A stretch of 27,689 bases of DNA from CAYNEO01 sp964396245 (GTDB taxonomy: Bacteria; Zixibacteria; MSB-5A5; GN15; FEB-12). The notes beneath the pieces were generated by a model. It saw only the letters and a list, made by a program, of their open reading frames with translations. It was not told where the DNA came from and searched no databases. Made by a program: the position numbers and the translations under genes. Below, in pieces: positions 1 through 6,494 of this stretch (positions are counted from its first letter, which is position 1; every line of letters begins with the position of its first letter). The stretch covers positions 1 to 27,689 of the forward strand of contig CAYNEO010000043.1 in NCBI GenBank assembly GCA_964396245.1, in the 5' to 3' direction.

Positions 1-12
1 ATCGGGCGATAG

Positions 13-237
13 TTACGACACCCGGTCAAAGTCAGAGTGCAGGTCAAATCCGGATTCCTTCAGATTTTTGAGTATTCCCTCACTGGTCTTTTTTACGATG
101 TCGGGCAGCAATTTTTGCATCGAGAGGACCTTCGCTATACCGTCAATGCCCTGCGGTCGCGGGAGTGTTGGACCGGTTGCCCGCGATATTGGCCGAATCG
201 CTACTTCCACGAAGAATGATGCTGTCTTCCCCCGCAA
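13..237 (-). CDS. Possible small hypothetical protein (74 aa)
   Basis: I do not recognise this short open frame. It begins with TTG 33 bp after the signal peptidase stop codon on the same strand. A purine run (AGGGG) lies about 11 bases upstream of the TTG, further than ideal for a ribosome binding site. The C-terminal half, from about residue 28, reads like an amphipathic helical segment rich in Lys, Leu and Asp, while the N-terminal third is less protein-like. No signal peptide or membrane segment is visible. It could be a genuine trailing gene of the lepB transcript or a chance frame, and no motif settles the question. Confidence 0.3.
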   Translation of the reverse strand: MRGKTASFFVEVAIRPISRATGPTLPRPQGIDGIAKVLSMQKLLPDIVKKTSEGILKNLKESGFDLHSDFDRVS

Positions 238-270
238 CGAGATAAGACCCCTGAAATTGCACGTACGCTG

Positions 271-1146
271 TCAGAGCACTCGCTTTCCAACCCGCGAAAG
301 ATCGTTGCTCCAGTGGATACGAATCACTTTTCCGAAGATATTCTCTCCTGGCACGGTGCCCCAGAAACGCGAGTCACTGGAGTTGTCCCTACTGTCGCCG
401 AGTACAAAATACTGTCCTGCCGGCACGACATACGGACCGAAGTTGTCCCGGGAATTGCTTCCGTCAGTCCGCCTCGACCTGGTGAGACTGTCGGCATAAT
501 ACAGCGTGCTCGGAGCCTGTTCCTCCTGACCATTTACGTACACCACCTTGTCGATCACCTCGATAGTGTCTGCGGGCAGCCCGATGCACCGTTTCACATA
601 CCTGGTTTCGAGATCAAGGGGGAAGACAAAGATAACGACATCGCCTCGTTTCACATCGGCCGTACGGTAGGCGTTCAGGTCGGCCATAATATAGTCACCC
701 ATCACGAGTGTTTTTTCCATGGAACTGACCGTAATCCGGTAGGACCGGTAATTACCGTAAATCGGAACAAGACCGACGCCAAACCACAACCAGGCAACAG
801 CCACCACCGCCAGTGCGTACCATGGAACCGCAACCCGGCGGAATTGAAGACGACGAGCCCGGAGAGCCGCGTGAGCAATCTGTCCCACGATGAATCCCGC
901 AACGACCAATCCCGACAGGAAAAGAGCCAGCCAACCCCATCCCGAGAAAATGATTATCGTTATCAGGAGATTAGCAAGAACGAGCGCCACAAGCCAGATG
1001 ACAGCGGCGACAACGGGGAGTCCGAGATAAAGATGTCCGAGGCCGGGCATAATAAGCGCCAACAGGGCGGCCAGCCACGCCCGCGGGCGAGACCGTTTCT
1101 TCTCTGCCTGATTGTCTGCACCAGCGGTGATATTCTGCTCTTCCAT
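271..1146 (-). CDS. lepB: Signal peptidase I (type I leader peptidase)
   Basis: This inner-membrane serine protease removes signal peptides from exported proteins using a Ser/Lys dyad. From the ATG at 1146 it is 291 residues. Hydrophobic segments span roughly residues 25-66, 70-90 and 107-130, more than the one or two usual for the family. Box B reads SSMEKTL with catalytic Ser142; the Pro usually found two residues after the Met is replaced by Lys. Box D reads RYVKRCIGLPAD with the general-base Lys185, and box E reads GDSRDNSSDSR near residues 250-260. An in-frame GTG at 1158 would add four residues, but only the ATG has a GGGG run at suitable spacing. It lies downstream of the VOC gene on the same strand, after a 154 bp gap. 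The assignment is firm. Confidence 0.95.
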   Translation of the reverse strand: MEEQNITAGADNQAEKKRSRPRAWLAALLALIMPGLGHLYLGLPVVAAVIWLVALVLANLLITIIIFSGWGWLALFLSGLVVAGFIVGQIAHAALRARRLQFRRVAVPWYALAVVAVAWLWFGVGLVPIYGNYRSYRITVSSMEKTLVMGDYIMADLNAYRTADVKRGDVVIFVFPLDLETRYVKRCIGLPADTIEVIDKVVYVNGQEEQAPSTLYYADSLTRSRRTDGSNSRDNFGPYVVPAGQYFVLGDSRDNSSDSRFWGTVPGENIFGKVIRIHWSNDLSRVGKRVL

Positions 1147-1253
1147 TGAGAACCCCACTTGCTAGAACGGTTACAGACGCGGCCATCTGAGGTCCGGCTA
1201 CTCGCGCGGCGTGCGCCCTGTCTGGCAAAGTAAAGTAATCATACTGCACGATG

Positions 1254-1270
1254 CAACCTAATTGAGGTTG
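1254..1270. repeat. Small inverted repeat upstream of lepB
   Basis: CAACCT and AGGTTG form perfect 6 bp arms around a 5-base spacer, about 110 bp upstream of the signal peptidase start and 30 bp beyond the stop of the VOC gene. It could be an operator or a weak terminator for the VOC gene. No T-tract follows it on the minus strand, so its role is unclear. Confidence 0.3.
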
Positions 1271-1300
1271 TACGATGATTTGTGGCAGTTTGTCGCGCGA

Positions 1301-2053
1301 TCAGTAGTGTATCACGAGCGGTAAATCCGGTCGGGCATCGATAGTCTTGCCCTGCCTTCCCTGATCGAAGGTCAGCTCCGCAACTTGTTTAGTGGACTCA
1401 CTGAATATGACAATCCCGCGTTCGGAGAGTTCAGCCAGAGTTTGCGATTCACCCGGCAAGCCCGGTCCGGATATTCTGATTTTCGTCAGTTTCGTGATCT
1501 CTGCCGGATGTTTGAGGTCTTTGAGGTGTTCAGGCCGAGCGGCCGTTGCCATTGCCAGTAGACTGTCGTGGCCCATGTATGTCGGTACGACAAATATCTC
1601 CGGTTCGTTGCGGTGGTTTGTTTGGGCAATTTCAATGGCGGAGCCTTCGCGCATCCACGCCTGGTAATAAGATTTCGTCTGAAATGGAAGAGAGTCGGTG
1701 ATTGGCTCAGACCTTCTCAGACCCAGACCAAACGGCGAACCGCCTTTAGCGGCGTTGTTGAACTTGTCTGCGAGTTCCTGATCGGCCTTAGCAAGGTCAA
1801 CTGAATCTTCAACCCAGGTCAGTTCAAGGTACATATTCTCGAAGGCGAAGAAGACCGATGCTGTTCCCTGACCGGTGTGATGCGCCGTATCGCCCGCGAG
1901 CCGCAAGCCTGCATTCTCGAGCACGCTTGCTTCAGGGGCGCCTACTGCAACGCAAATATACAGGTGATCCAGCTCAAGACCTGTCGGCTGTGTCTTTTCA
2001 CCGGACGAGAGTCCAACGGCAACACTCAGGAGAGCAATAGTAATTATGCCCAT
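1301..2053 (-). CDS. Exported glyoxalase-like (VOC fold) protein
   Basis: This is a 250-residue protein. Residues 1-18 form a hydrophobic signal peptide ending near LSSG, so the protein is probably periplasmic. The mature part opens with LELDHLYICV (His30), the characteristic first strand and metal-ligand position of vicinal-oxygen-chelate domains, most like the glyoxalase-like Glyoxalase_3 group. It continues with FAFENMYLELTWVED, the second paired strand. The C-terminal half (about 180-250) has alternating strands consistent with a second VOC half. The substrate is unknown. The ATG at 2053 is preceded by GGAAG seven bases upstream. It follows the DinB-like gene on the same strand with a 72 bp gap. 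The fold is likely; the activity is not inferable. Confidence 0.75.
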   Translation of the reverse strand: MGIITIALLSVAVGLSSGEKTQPTGLELDHLYICVAVGAPEASVLENAGLRLAGDTAHHTGQGTASVFFAFENMYLELTWVEDSVDLAKADQELADKFNNAAKGGSPFGLGLRRSEPITDSLPFQTKSYYQAWMREGSAIEIAQTNHRNEPEIFVVPTYMGHDSLLAMATAARPEHLKDLKHPAEITKLTKIRISGPGLPGESQTLAELSERGIVIFSESTKQVAELTFDQGRQGKTIDARPDLPLVIHY

Positions 2054-2125
2054 ATATGTGCTTCCATGCTACTAAGTAAAACTTTTGCGAACGGTGGCAT
2101 CCTCGGAACCAGGTTGGCCGGGACC

Positions 2126-2599
2126 TCACTTCCGCACGACTGTCGCTATCTGCCTGATGGCTCCCAGATGATAACCGGTGTGGACAATTATTCCAAGCGC
2201 ACACTCAACATCTTGTTCACTGTTCCAATCGGGCAGATCGTTCAATCGCTGAGAAATCCTGTCGTGTGTTTCTCTAAGCCCGGTTTTCAGCGACTCCCAT
2301 TCTGAATCATTGACGGTTTTCAGCGTCCAACTCGAGGCCCAGTTTATCTTGCCCTGCGGTGTGCCGTTCATGATGTTCTCGTGAACTTCCATGTAAAACC
2401 GGATATGCGCGACATGGGCTGCGATGGTTGTGCCGCCGTCTACGAGCGGCCGGGATGCCTGTTTCGCATCGATTGGCGCCAGCGTCTCAAACAGAGATGT
2501 CCCGCTGTCGATATATACTCCACTTCCGCCCTCAAAGGTTTCTTTCCACAACAAGAAGAGCGTTGTTGTGAAATGCGACTGTGCGACTTGTTCCGACAT
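2126..2599 (-). CDS. DinB-like metal-binding four-helix protein
   Basis: A 157-residue cytosolic protein of the DinB/YfiT-like superfamily, whose members are usually metal-dependent enzymes such as thiol or glutathione transferases. The ATG at 2599 is chosen because AGGAAGG sits five bases upstream; the frame is open further upstream but without a comparable site. Candidate metal ligands are His62 or His65 in IAAHVAHIRFY and His140/His144 in VHTGYHLGAIRQ, the last being the typical C-terminal HxxxH of the superfamily. Helical segments dominate and no signal peptide is seen. It lies 126 bp downstream of the phospholipase gene on the same strand. The family call is good, while the substrate is unknown; a role in DNA damage is only historical for the name DinB. 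Confidence 0.75.
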   Translation of the reverse strand: MSEQVAQSHFTTTLFLLWKETFEGGSGVYIDSGTSLFETLAPIDAKQASRPLVDGGTTIAAHVAHIRFYMEVHENIMNGTPQGKINWASSWTLKTVNDSEWESLKTGLRETHDRISQRLNDLPDWNSEQDVECALGIIVHTGYHLGAIRQIATVVRK

Positions 2600-2725
2600 A
2601 TTTGCCTTCCTTGTTCGATGTTCCTCCGGTCCTAAATAAGACTGATATACTCTATGAACGAGTCTTTTGGGAAAATGTTGCGTCGTCTTTGCGGCCGACA
2701 ACACCGCTTCTCAATATGAATCAGG

Positions 2726-4183
2726 CTACTTGATGCAGGGGATACTTTTGCAGTAGTCGACATACCAGTCAGCGAACGGGAAGTCGGTGGCGGGGAAGTT
2801 TATTGGCGATTCCGGAGCATACATGTCATCGTTGAATCTCCAGAGTCGAACGAGTCGCCCGGATTGCAGGAAACTGACCGCTCGCTGTCGGGTCTCCGGA
2901 TTGCGTGCGTCCGCAGAAATGAACTGCGGGTTCAGGTCGAGGGCATAATCCGGCATGTCATCATCAAAGCCCACAAAGGCCAATTGGTCGTACTGAATCT
3001 GATGCCACTTGCCGCGGTTTACGGAGTAGATGAGCGTGTTATCCTCGAATGGTCCGTATGAGTCGCTGGAAATCTCCAGTGTATCACCACCCGCCGAGGC
3101 TGTTGACTTATCATACCGAGCATGAATAATTCCATCGGGTTCACGCCAGCTGGTTTGAACCGTGTGCTTATCCACTTCGCCCTCGCGAGAATTCAGCGTA
3201 CCGTTATGCGGGTCCTTGTAAATCACCCGGACGGTTTGACTGTCAAGATTGGGAAAGGCGATGGTGAGGCGGTCGCCGTCAATTGGATCAGGAAACAGAT
3301 TGCCCACTGTGGGGTGCCATTGAATTTCCAGGCCACTGCCGAGCCTGCCGATTATATACCGGAACGTATGAGCGCGAGGGCCGGGAGCTTCGTGAATTTC
3401 CACTATAGCGCCGTCATTGTTAAGGGCTATTGCCGGTTGTTTACCACTGCCGTATCGTCCATGCCTTTGCCAACGCACTTGTCCACCTTCGAGTTGCCCG
3501 GTCCAGTACCAGAGATCGCCATCGCCGGAGTCATGGACCTCGATTACCTGACCAAGAGCGTTCATGGCCACGGCAGGGGAGAAACCGCGATCACGAAGAT
3601 AATTCAACCGATTGTCTGTCGAACCGGTTAGGACGACAATTACGTTGCTCCGCAGTTCGCCCACTGTCGGCCATCCTGAGGAGTCCAAGGCGTCGCTTCT
3701 GAAAAGACGGTCGCCGAAGGCGTGCAGGAGATCGTCGTTGAGATACGCGAGATTGCCTTCCCTGTAATTGCTGCCAAAGTCATCTTTCATGTCGAGATAG
3801 AGAGTAATCGGCGCATGATCCGGGTTGCTGCCCGACCAATTGGCTATGAGTTGGAGCCAGGTGCTGAGGCGATTGTCTTCGGGATTGCCTTCGTCATGGT
3901 ATACTCCATGGCCCGGTTCGTCGTGTCCGATCCTATAGCCATGTGACGCGAAGTCATCGTTGTGTATGTCGAGCTCTATACAGCGAATACCGCGATCCAG
4001 TTGCGCGATGATCGCACCGTGCTCGCCGTCGATATTTCCGCAGTACGAGTTATGCGTAGACGCGAAATGGGCCTCGTTAAAGGGGATGGAATCAATCGAA
4101 TCGTCGGGGCAGGCCAACCCCGGCATCGTATATGAGAGGAGGAGCGTGATAGCACTGAGTCTGATAAGCGACCTTATTGTCAT
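2726..4183 (-). CDS. Exported PI-PLC-type phosphodiesterase with inserted tandem repeats
   Basis: A 485-residue secreted protein. Residues 1-24 are a signal peptide ending GLA before Cys25. The N-terminal half of a phosphatidylinositol-specific phospholipase C barrel follows: ASTHNSY with His44, IRCIELDIHND with Asp72, IGHDEPGHG with His87, and a strand ending in YLDMKDD. The two histidines match the acid-base pair of the family. Residues 203-300 hold two tandem units of about 47 residues beginning PAVAMN..G.VIEVH and PAIALN..G.IVEIH, which are not part of a minimal PLC. The C-terminal part resumes with FVGFDDDMPDYALDLNPQF. The ATG at 4183 has AAGGT upstream; a longer reading would overlap the helicase gene, which ends 29 bp before. 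The lipid or other phosphodiester substrate cannot be told. Confidence 0.85.
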   Translation of the reverse strand: MTIRSLIRLSAITLLLSYTMPGLACPDDSIDSIPFNEAHFASTHNSYCGNIDGEHGAIIAQLDRGIRCIELDIHNDDFASHGYRIGHDEPGHGVYHDEGNPEDNRLSTWLQLIANWSGSNPDHAPITLYLDMKDDFGSNYREGNLAYLNDDLLHAFGDRLFRSDALDSSGWPTVGELRSNVIVVLTGSTDNRLNYLRDRGFSPAVAMNALGQVIEVHDSGDGDLWYWTGQLEGGQVRWQRHGRYGSGKQPAIALNNDGAIVEIHEAPGPRAHTFRYIIGRLGSGLEIQWHPTVGNLFPDPIDGDRLTIAFPNLDSQTVRVIYKDPHNGTLNSREGEVDKHTVQTSWREPDGIIHARYDKSTASAGGDTLEISSDSYGPFEDNTLIYSVNRGKWHQIQYDQLAFVGFDDDMPDYALDLNPQFISADARNPETRQRAVSFLQSGRLVRLWRFNDDMYAPESPINFPATDFPFADWYVDYCKSIPCIK

Positions 4184-4212
4184 CCTGCTACCTTCGTACC
4201 CGAGCTTATCGA

Positions 4213-5889
4213 TCAAATTCCGAGCATCTTCTTGTATTGCTCCGCCGCTGACTCTCTTGCCAGAACACACAGCAGTCCCGTCGCTCGGGTGAGGCCAATA
4301 TACATCAGTTCCTTTTGATTATGGCGCACTGATTCATCGAGTTCACACAGGATCACCACCGGGCTCTCAAGACCCTTGAACCGATGAATCGTCATGGTCA
4401 CTATCTGATTCTCAGCGTCCCGTGCCTCAACAAGTTTGAACGGTCCGATCTTCTGACCGTACTGCAAAGCGGTACGAGATTGCGACCGCGTACCCAGTAC
4501 AGCGATATCATTGGGCGACACGCCTTCCTGAATGAGTTGAGCAATGACCGACTCCAGCTGTGGCATCATGCAGTCATCGTCTTTATAGGTCGTAAATCTT
4601 ACTCCCGGGCCGGTCACGCCGCTGGACTCGATATCATCGGGAAGTTCACAGGCGTGCTTGACGATCTTAAATACCGGATCGGTATTGCGCAGGTTCTTGT
4701 CCAACCGGACCGGAAACATTTCCATCGGGTAATCGCTCGTGCCCTTGTAGATATTCTGGCCGGCATCGGCAAAAATGTAGAACACCGCTTCATTTTGATT
4801 CTTGAACAAGAACTCCATCAGAGTCCAGGACGAATCCTTGAAGTCCTGCCCCTCGTCAACAATGACGGCATCGTACCGATGGGGGATTCGGTCCAGATGA
4901 TCTACGACGAGGTTCGGAAGTGTTTCGGAGTAGAAGGTATCATCTTCGGACCGCGTATACGCGCAGCCTATTTCATCAAGCCAGGCGAGGCAGAGATCAT
5001 GAAACGCCCCGACCGTGATGGTTGACAGTTGTTCGCATTGCTTTTTGAGATAGGAGCTCAAAGGTTGGTTGAAACAGACCAGTAAAACGTCCTTGTCTTC
5101 TTCTGCGAGCATGCGCGCCTTGTGCAGGGCCAGCGTGGTTTTACCGGAGCCGGCGCAGCCACGGATTACCGTTCGCCGGGAGTCCCGCAACTGTTTCAAC
5201 ACAGACAGCTGGGCGACAGTGAGCCGAATAAATTCATCCTCGGCCTGCCTGATTCGGTGACTTACCGACGTTTTGCCAGCCAGAGACTTGTTTCCGTGAA
5301 GTACGCCGATACCCTGCATTATTCGCTTGCCATAGGCAGCAGCTTCCGGACCTTTGGGAAAAGCCTTTTGAAAAAGACGGTCGATTGCATGTTTGAAATC
5401 AAAAAGCGACCCCTGATCGAGGATCTGCCAGCCGTGTACATCCGCCCGAATGTCTCGCTTGTCCAGAACGCAGCCCGGGAAGACAGCGGCATGATGATGG
5501 GGGATATATACATCCCGCAGTTGCGGTTGTCGCCGAAGCATATTCAGGATCGCCCGCGCCGCTGTTGCCGCCTGATCGAACGGGTCCTTGATATCATGTA
5601 CCCGGTTATCGCCGTCCTCCGATGACCACGCCCGAAACTCCGGCTCATAACTGCACCGGCCGCCCTTCACTTCCAGTGTGATGAAGCCGTAGTCCGGGTG
5701 AACGATCACAAAATCGATCTCGCCGCGAGCCTTGCTGGCGTCAATTGAGGGGTCGTCCCATTTCAGATCGTGAAAGACATAATAGCTGTCAGGTAGTTCA
5801 GTATTGGCTCTGTCAAAGACAGCCTTCTCCGAGGAGAATTTGTAACCGGTGAATCCCGGAGTGAGGGTGCTCGGATGCATGTGGGCCAT
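4213..5889 (-). CDS. NERD-domain nuclease/UvrD-like superfamily 1 helicase
   Basis: A 558-residue cytosolic protein. The N-terminal NERD (nuclease-related) domain covers about residues 15-125, with GEIDFVIVHPDYGFITLEVKGG supplying the Asp and Glu-x-Lys of the restriction-endonuclease-like fold. A superfamily 1 helicase or ATPase follows: Walker A GCAGSGKT at 244-251, a Walker B region VIVDEGQD at 342-349, AGQNIYKG at 376-383, an Arg motif LDKNLRNTD near 396-404, TIHRFKGLESPVVIL at 500-514, and MYIGLTRAT at 529-537. All the helicase motifs appear intact. The ATG at 5889 has GGGAGGA five bases upstream. It is 26 bp downstream of a membrane microprotein gene and 29 bp upstream of the phospholipase gene. 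Stand-alone NERD helicases occur in housekeeping and in defence settings; DNA processing is the safest role. Confidence 0.9.
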   Translation of the reverse strand: MAHMHPSTLTPGFTGYKFSSEKAVFDRANTELPDSYYVFHDLKWDDPSIDASKARGEIDFVIVHPDYGFITLEVKGGRCSYEPEFRAWSSEDGDNRVHDIKDPFDQAATAARAILNMLRRQPQLRDVYIPHHHAAVFPGCVLDKRDIRADVHGWQILDQGSLFDFKHAIDRLFQKAFPKGPEAAAYGKRIMQGIGVLHGNKSLAGKTSVSHRIRQAEDEFIRLTVAQLSVLKQLRDSRRTVIRGCAGSGKTTLALHKARMLAEEDKDVLLVCFNQPLSSYLKKQCEQLSTITVGAFHDLCLAWLDEIGCAYTRSEDDTFYSETLPNLVVDHLDRIPHRYDAVIVDEGQDFKDSSWTLMEFLFKNQNEAVFYIFADAGQNIYKGTSDYPMEMFPVRLDKNLRNTDPVFKIVKHACELPDDIESSGVTGPGVRFTTYKDDDCMMPQLESVIAQLIQEGVSPNDIAVLGTRSQSRTALQYGQKIGPFKLVEARDAENQIVTMTIHRFKGLESPVVILCELDESVRHNQKELMYIGLTRATGLLCVLARESAAEQYKKMLGI

Positions 5890-5915
5890 GTGTTCCTCCC
5901 ATGGTGTACTCCGTT

Positions 5916-6062
5916 CTATTTGAACGGTCCCTTTTCATCGTCCTTGTTCGCCGGGAATGTCCAGCGCAACAGCTCGAGCAGCTCAATGGCTGCCCAGATA
6001 ATAATAAGCAGCGCAGTCAGGCCCAGCGCAATAATCAATATCCAAACCAGTACGTCGATCAC
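5916..6062 (-). CDS. Single-pass membrane microprotein (48 aa)
   Basis: A short frame starting at GTG (6062) with a GGGGG ribosome binding site five bases upstream, ending 26 bp before the NERD-helicase start on the same strand. The product is almost entirely one hydrophobic helix of about 25 residues (positions 2-26), then a Leu/Glu amphipathic stretch IELLELLRW and a charged tail NKDDEKGPFK, so a C-terminus in the cytosol would fit the positive-inside rule only weakly. I do not recognise a family. The spacing, ribosome binding site and unbroken hydrophobic pattern argue that it is real. It may be the first gene of the transcript with the helicase and the phospholipase. Confidence 0.65.
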   Translation of the reverse strand: MIDVLVWILIIALGLTALLIIIWAAIELLELLRWTFPANKDDEKGPFK

Positions 6063-6494
6063 ATCAACCCCCACAATCTGGCTCAGCAACTACTATAATG
6101 AAGTCCGGAAATGGACATGATGCAAGTCATCTCGATGGGGCAATACAGAATCGACTGTTACATCAGGTGTCCGATCTGCGCTGGAGCTGTCGCAAGGCAG
6201 CGGAACGAACAGGGCGGCAAGTCAGTTATGTAGATAAATATAGACAAATTGGGATACGATTCTGACGCCGCGCCGGCATAATGATCGTAAAGGGAAGCAA
6301 CAGACTCACAACAACTTGTGTTCCCCGAGCGAGTTCATCAGCGTAATCTCCAGGGCAGGTTGATACCGTGCCGCCTGAGGCAGAAGTAGATTTATTCCTG
6401 TGATTAATTTAATCGTCGCGCGGCCGGTAATGGCTGACGACTTGAGTCGATGCCGCCAGTCAGCTCAGGATCGAAGCGTAAAAGGAGGTCCATA
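6063..6494. other. Intergenic region between divergent transcripts
   Basis: This 432 bp gap separates the minus-strand microprotein/helicase cluster from the plus-strand proton ATPase. I see no convincing gene on either strand. It should hold both promoters, but I found no sigma-70-like pair with good spacing. The only clear structure is the 13 bp palindrome at 6402-6414. Confidence 0.6.
6402..6414. promoter_or_regulatory. 13 bp AT-rich palindrome upstream of the proton ATPase
   Basis: GATTAA and TTAATC are perfect arms around a single T. The site lies 80 bp upstream of the ATPase start, where an operator or activator site would be expected. A chance match is possible given the AT-rich local context. 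Confidence 0.35.

Noticed and set aside
313..1149. Long plus-strand frame opposite signal peptidase I
   Set aside because: It is antisense to a gene with intact catalytic motifs, and its polar composition is typical of a shadow frame.
2126..2704. Longer DinB-like protein starting at 2704
   Set aside because: The extra 35 residues are unlike the family, and the internal ATG at 2599 has an excellent AGGAAGG site.
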